Shown: positions 60,539 to 64,000 of the stretch, piece by piece
Layout of the letters: each line of letters begins with the position of its first letter
Numbering within the stretch: the first letter of the stretch is position 1
Source of the DNA: Neptuniibacter victor
GTDB taxonomy: Bacteria > Pseudomonadota > Gammaproteobacteria > Pseudomonadales > Balneatricaceae
Assembly (NCBI GenBank): GCA_027943745.1
Contig: AP025763.1
Coordinates: 1,736,001 to 1,800,000 of the forward strand
Direction: 5' to 3'
DNA length: 64,000 nucleotides
Translations under genes and position numbers: made by a program
Notes under the pieces: model-generated
The model's input: the letters and a program-made list of their open reading frames with translations, nothing else
What the model was told of the DNA's origin: nothing
Database searches by the model: none

Positions 60539-60868
60539 ATGTTGAAACTTGTGAAAGACTTCCATGAATATCAGTTCGTTTATTACTGGATTGATAGTCA
60601 TGCCGTCAGGGTTAGCCCCAATCTTCCTACGCCTCAATTCGCTGAAGAGTGGGTCATCCATCACTATTTCTCTGAATACAATGGGAAAGAACGCAGGCGT
60701 ACTATTTTTGATCGGCGTTATGGCGGTAGTAAAGTTAAGCTTGAAGGGACTCAAATTTTCTTTTCTAAGCGTAAACCCTCTGTTAAAGGTCGAAGGTCAA
60801 CCGATTTGCCGATTGCCATTGATCTTGATTTGTCAGTAGAAAAATTAAATAAACTACGAAGTGGGTAA
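60539..60868 (+). CDS. Small unknown protein, first of a tandem pair
   Basis: This 109-residue protein and the one at 61033 are paralogues. Shared blocks are LKLVKD at the start, SPNLPTPQFAEEW, FSEYNGKERRRTIFDRR and a closing IDLDLSVEKL. It has no signal peptide or membrane helix. The basic RR-x-DRR block slightly resembles the start of PilZ domains, but the second PilZ motif is missing. ATG 60539 is chosen because AGGA lies upstream and because it aligns with the paralogue; ATG 60506 adds 11 unaligned residues. Function unknown. Confidence 0.75.
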   Translation: MLKLVKDFHEYQFVYYWIDSHAVRVSPNLPTPQFAEEWVIHHYFSEYNGKERRRTIFDRRYGGSKVKLEGTQIFFSKRKPSVKGRRSTDLPIAIDLDLSVEKLNKLRSG

Positions 60869-61032
60869 TCGTTGACGAACTTGAGAGTTTCTTCGTTGAG
60901 TTAGTTCGTAAAGCTGTTATTCGTCCGTTCTTATGAATTATCTGGCACTACCTTGTGGTAGTGTGAATACGTGATACATGGAGATCCGCACCCATTTAAA
61001 AAGGTTGTAAGGTACAATCAGGAGTGTGAACG

Positions 61033-61350
61033 GTGAAGTTAGTTAAAGATTTAAACCCCTCTGGGATTGTTTATTTCTGGATCAATGATTTATCTGAACA
61101 GATTAGTCCTGATATACCGACATTTCAGTTAGCTGAAGAGTGGCGTACTCGATTTATTTTTTCGCAGTATGAAGGAGACGAGAGAAGGAAGTCAGTAATA
61201 GATCGCCGTAAGGATCAAGATCAACGTTTAAATGTTGATAGAAGCTTACATGCTAGTCGCTCTAGGCCTGATGGGCGTCGAGAAGCAGATTCTAAAATTC
61301 AGATAGATATTGATCTTGCAGTAGAGAAGCTCAAAATTTATTACAGCTAA
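61033..61350 (+). CDS. Small unknown protein, second of a tandem pair
   Basis: This 105-residue paralogue of the preceding gene has the same blocks: MKLVKDL, SPDIPTFQLAEEW, FSQYEGDERRKSVIDRR and IDIDLAVEKL. It differs most after the DRR motif, where it is Arg/Asp-rich (DRSLHASRSRPDGRREAD). GTG 61033 is set by AGGAG at 61019-61023. The pair arose by a local duplication that has since diverged. It lies 164 bases downstream of its twin, each with its own ribosome site. Confidence 0.75.
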   Translation: MKLVKDLNPSGIVYFWINDLSEQISPDIPTFQLAEEWRTRFIFSQYEGDERRKSVIDRRKDQDQRLNVDRSLHASRSRPDGRREADSKIQIDIDLAVEKLKIYYS

Positions 61351-61374
61351 CTAATGCTCCAACCGTTGTAATGA

Positions 61375-61396
61375 ATCCTCTTTCGGAGGATCTTTC
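61375..61396 (+). terminator. Weak hairpin downstream of the tandem pair
   Basis: ATCCTC (61375-61380) pairs with GAGGAT (61386-61391) around TTTCG, followed by CTTTCG, a poor T tract. Confidence 0.35.
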
Positions 61397-61402
61397 GATA
61401 GC

Positions 61403-61612
61403 TCAAGAGGTTAACTTTATTTTAAGGTTTGTTTTGCTTTCTTGCGTTGTGGATCTGTATTTTTCTTTTAGCGCTTCGATACAGGCTTCACACTGAGGTA
61501 GCGCTTTACCAATCTGGTCCCAGCTTCCTTGATCTTCACATGGATTTTTAAACCTGATCACTTTCTCCAAACATGTCGAGCAAGAAGAATAGTCCTTATT
61601 TATCGAATTCAT
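61403..61612 (-). CDS. Small Cys-rich protein
   Basis: A short chain of about 69 residues has CSTC and CEAC pairs plus a single Cys between, compatible with one metal site. No family is recognised. The frame continues upstream to 61645, but that addition (MRGSNRHGSAQ) looks untranslated; ATG 61612 (MNSINKDYS) is preferred, without a strong ribosome site. The C-terminus is Lys-rich. It may be a metal-binding accessory protein. Confidence 0.5.
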   Translation of the reverse strand: MNSINKDYSSCSTCLEKVIRFKNPCEDQGSWDQIGKALPQCEACIEALKEKYRSTTQESKTNLKIKLTS

Positions 61613-61843
61613 TTGTGCCGACCCATGCCTGTTCGAGCCCCTCATTGCTGAATACCCTAGAATCTGTATATTTTTTTGTTACACAGCGTTTCTATACAAC
61701 GTAGCACTTACTTTTAAGGGTGTTTATAAGAAAAATTCTTAATTTAGCATCTCTTAAACTAATGATTAATCGATAAGTAATTATCTCCGGTTACATATGG
61801 GATGCGCTCTTCTCTATGTCAGCTGAACAGTGTTTAAACGGAG

Positions 61844-62236
61844 TTAAGGTCCCTTATCGAACTGTGTTACGTCGGATGGCATCACTTCCCATTTTGCCTT
61901 AGAACCAACATAAATATGTTTGCCAATCTCAATATCTGGTGAGCCGTTCAGGCAGCCGAGCATGATCTGAAAAACTTCCCCTTTATATATAGTGCACAAT
62001 GTTGAGCCACACATTCTGCAGAATTGTAGTCCAAAATCCTGTGCGCTAGAGTAAGTACTAAGAAGTGATTCTCCCTTTAGCCAGGTGAATTGTGAAGGCT
62101 GTACAAGGGCGCTGGCTGATGCTTGTGAGCTAAAGGCTTTTCGACAACGTGAGCAGTGACAAGAGGTTGTGTCACCTAACTTACCGGTAACTTGGTAGCT
62201 AATTTCTCCACAGAAACACTCTCCGGTAATCGACAT
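61844..62236 (-). CDS. GFA-family (glutathione-dependent formaldehyde-activating-like) protein
   Basis: The zinc-binding cysteines of the GFA fold are all present: GECFCGEISY, SCHCSRCRKAF and FCRMCGSTL. The length of 130 residues is normal. Members bind zinc and some handle glutathione adducts, but most have no proven reaction. GGGA upstream supports ATG 62236. It is a single-gene unit. Confidence 0.9.
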   Translation of the reverse strand: MSITGECFCGEISYQVTGKLGDTTSCHCSRCRKAFSSQASASALVQPSQFTWLKGESLLSTYSSAQDFGLQFCRMCGSTLCTIYKGEVFQIMLGCLNGSPDIEIGKHIYVGSKAKWEVMPSDVTQFDKGP

Positions 62237-62544
62237 CGATTTTTCCCTATTTGTGAATGACTCAAACGCTCACCATTTACTCGTAAATGACTTGGCTATC
62301 GTTGTAAATCTATATGGCGCTGTTGTCAGCATCAAGCCCCATCTGTTTATATGCATCAAAAAGGCTATTAGATTTGGGATCATACGAATATGGCATTGTA
62401 TGAGATTAGTCTGCAGTTAATCGAATCAGGGGTGCCAATGTTCAGAGTGGAACGAAGTTAAGGGCACATGATAGTAGTCGAGAAAGTAATCAGCCATATC
62501 AGTTATGTGCGAGTGATTACTGTATACAACGGGTCTATTGAACG
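62237..62544. other. Gene-free stretch
   Basis: About 308 bases between two same-strand genes show no open frame of note, no clear terminator and no repeat. It probably holds only the GFA gene promoter and the 3' end of the binding-protein transcript. Confidence 0.5.
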
Positions 62545-63333
62545 TTACTTATCAGGCATAGCTACGGGGATAGTGCTGAGCGTGAAATGGTCGATAATAG
62601 CGTCGATCTCTCCGTTCGCCCACATCTCCTTAAGGCTGTGATTCAGTTGTGAAATCAAGGTATCTTTATTCTCTAGGGTAGAGGATTTTGAGATCATGAG
62701 GTACGCAGGTCGCGGGGGGTGAACGGGTCTTTCTAACGGCTCGATCATATTAGTGATACCCATATTTCTAGCCGTGAATAGCCCCGCATGTTTACCATTG
62801 ATATAGGTATCGATCCTCCCTTTAAGTAGCATGTTTATCCCGCTGACGGTCGTTTGGCTTTCATGGACTGTCAGTACATTATTCTTGTGAGCTTCATCAA
62901 ATTCAGGGTTGATGCTATATCCAGCTGTGATGCCAATCTTTTTATCATGTAAGTCTTCTAGTGTATTGAATGTAAAAGACTCGCCCTTGCGGACAAACAC
63001 ACTAAAAATACTCATATGAGTTGGGTATTTAAGGAATGTGGCAAATTTATCTCGCTCGTCTGTTCTATATGCTGAAAATAACCCATCAGCTTTGCCTGAT
63101 TTTATGGAAGATAGCGCTCGTTTCCAGGGTACACACTCTATCGTGTATTGATTTTGTGTGCGTTTAAGGAGCTCTTCTACAATCTTGACATCAATGCCCA
63201 TTGGAACGCCAGATTCGCACCAAGCAAAGGGTTTGAAGTCCATCAGCGTAACAAATTTGATAGGGCGGCTTTCTGCCATAGATAAGCTAGAGAAAGGCAG
63301 AATAAATAGAAAAAGGGCAGTAATAAATTTCAT
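62545..63333 (-). CDS. Periplasmic solute-binding protein, type II (amino-acid-like)
   Basis: A signal peptide (to about residue 20, LSMAES) precedes a binding-protein fold of the SBP_bac_3 type: FKPFAWCESGVPMGIDVKIV at the start, SGKADGLFSAYRTDERDKF in the middle and NHSLKEMWANGEIDAIIDHF at the end. It is solitary: no permease or ATPase gene is adjacent, so it may serve a distant ABC transporter or act as a signal receptor. The ligand is unknown. No strong ribosome site is visible. Confidence 0.85.
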   Translation of the reverse strand: MKFITALFLFILPFSSLSMAESRPIKFVTLMDFKPFAWCESGVPMGIDVKIVEELLKRTQNQYTIECVPWKRALSSIKSGKADGLFSAYRTDERDKFATFLKYPTHMSIFSVFVRKGESFTFNTLEDLHDKKIGITAGYSINPEFDEAHKNNVLTVHESQTTVSGINMLLKGRIDTYINGKHAGLFTARNMGITNMIEPLERPVHPPRPAYLMISKSSTLENKDTLISQLNHSLKEMWANGEIDAIIDHFTLSTIPVAMPDK

Positions 63334-63448
63334 TTAGTATGTGGCCGTTCTTTAAGAGTATCTCTGAGCGGTTACTTCACAACCCGACTAGTCATTTAAG
63401 CATAGATTGTTTTAGATGATTTATCTGAGATTTGATTGAATGGTTGGC

Positions 63449-63637
63449 TTACTGGGCATTAAGGATCTCTTGAACGTGGCAACTACATTCGCCGCATCTA
63501 GGCTGTACACCGTGAACTGCAAATATCTCACGATATTCATCTTCTCCGAACGCGATAGCGTCTTCAATGTCTGCAATATATAGATCGTTGCAGGTACAGA
63601 CTAGAGATGGATCTTTAGCTTTTCTATCGATATTCAT
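63449..63637 (-). CDS. BFD-like [2Fe-2S] ferredoxin
   Basis: The 62-residue protein has the four cluster cysteines in the BFD arrangement: CTC (Cys14, Cys16) and CGEC (Cys48, Cys51), with a helical core between. Bacterioferritin-associated ferredoxin helps to release iron from bacterioferritin; no bacterioferritin gene is in the window. It stands alone on the minus strand. The length and pattern are typical. Confidence 0.87.
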   Translation of the reverse strand: MNIDRKAKDPSLVCTCNDLYIADIEDAIAFGEDEYREIFAVHGVQPRCGECSCHVQEILNAQ

Positions 63638-63749
63638 TTGAGTAACACACTATTGGTAACAGAGCAGAGGATAGTAGTTATCTATTGTGTAAATTTATAG
63701 CGAATAAAATGCATCTGAACATGAATGAGGTGAGGGTTGGTGCCGTTTG

Positions 63750-64000
63750 TTACGGTTGATTCTTTTGCTTGTGTTTGTAGTGATACATATTTTTGTCAGC
63801 TTCTAAGACCAGTTCTTCTAAGTTGATCTCATGAATTTGGTTCTTAAATGAATAACCATAACTTAGTGCGGCTAGTGATAATTTTGAATTGGAGGAAGTG
63901 AGTTGTTGAAATCGATCGGCCAATCTTATGCAGAACTCTTCGGTTTGTGTTGCGCTTTGGGTTAGCAGCATAACGAGGAACTCGTCTCCGCCTACACGTG
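63750..64000 (-). CDS. GGDEF-domain protein, cut by the window edge
   Basis: Only the C-terminal part is visible. The frame reads through the window end and includes the active site RVGGDEF at 63978-63998, followed by the last helices ending ADKNMYHYKHKQKNQ. An intact GGDEF suggests an active diguanylate cyclase. The N-terminal part and the real start lie beyond 64000. Confidence 0.8.
   Translation of the reverse strand, partial: RVGGDEFLVMLLTQSATQTEEFCIRLADRFQQLTSSNSKLSLAALSYGYSFKNQIHEINLEELVLEADKNMYHYKHKQKNQP

Noticed and set aside
1-64000. CRISPR arrays, tRNA genes, prophage or insertion sequences
   Set aside because: No regularly spaced repeats, no tRNA T-loop patterns in a cloverleaf context, and no transposase or phage structural genes were seen on either strand.

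Overview
The window looks like a chromosomal segment of a marine gammaproteobacterium, most likely of the Oceanospirillales (Neptunomonas/Amphritea/Marinomonas-like). This is inferred from gene content and protein style (RapA, HrpB, 4.5S RNA, DUF2947, DUF3422, DUF6482, ArsJ, TRAP transporters, many chemotaxis and cyclic-di-GMP proteins) and from moderate, AT-leaning base composition; no 16S or other marker gene is present. No prophage, insertion sequence, CRISPR array, tRNA or rRNA was seen.

Layout. 1-4770: tungstate ABC transporter tupABC followed by a fused mobA-mobB and moeA, one tight operon preceded by a perfect sigma-54 promoter. 4789-6585: a diguanylate cyclase and an unknown protein. 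6726-9337: arsR-gapdh-arsJ, a self-regulated organoarsenical efflux operon with a clear operator. 9393-10497: a monofunctional prephenate dehydratase of alphaproteobacterial style, with a structured 3' region that may hold a small RNA. 10638-19163: a DctB/DctD-type two-component system, a sigma-54 promoter with a 48-bp palindrome upstream, a TAXI-type TRAP transporter and L-2-hydroxyglutarate oxidase, which together look like an inducible uptake and oxidation unit for a C4/C5 dicarboxylate. 19406-21042: a Gly/Cys-tailed membrane protein, a helical-repeat lipoprotein and an NlpC/P60 lipoprotein. 21181-28516: rapA, a PilJ/NarX-type chemoreceptor and hrpB. 28647-33408: small housekeeping and signalling genes (FNR-type reductase, CBS protein, PLP decarboxylase, degenerate GGDEF protein, DUF2947). 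33409-34952: a long AT-rich non-coding stretch leading to a LuxR-type solo. 34976-41779: SlyD, DUF6482, the moxR-DUF58-transglutaminase operon, a uracil-DNA glycosylase-like protein and a YgjP-like metallopeptidase. 41929-46341: a second chemoreceptor, a dual-receiver response regulator, a candidate small RNA, a TetR-type regulator with a problematic start, and a membrane protein. 46515-53788: bacterial alpha-2-macroglobulin with PBP1C. 53870-57269: a metallo-beta-lactamase-fold protein that lacks its first zinc motif, YceI, cytochrome b561 and a divergent LysR regulator. 57258-64000: an EAL-HDOD protein, DUF3422, 4.5S RNA, a tandem pair of unknown small proteins, a Cys-rich small protein, a GFA-family enzyme, a solute-binding protein, a BFD-like ferredoxin and a GGDEF gene cut by the window edge.

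How it works together. Two sigma-54 promoters suggest that metal-cofactor supply (W/Mo) and dicarboxylate uptake are under activator control. At least four genes carry cyclic-di-GMP domains, of which two look catalytically impaired and probably act as effectors. The most unusual items are the sigma-54-driven tungstate/molybdenum-cofactor operon, the TAXI-TRAP/LhgO unit, the zinc-ligand-poor MBL protein beside YceI/b561, the tandem RR-x-DRR small proteins behind the 4.5S RNA gene, and two orphan terminators that suggest small RNAs.
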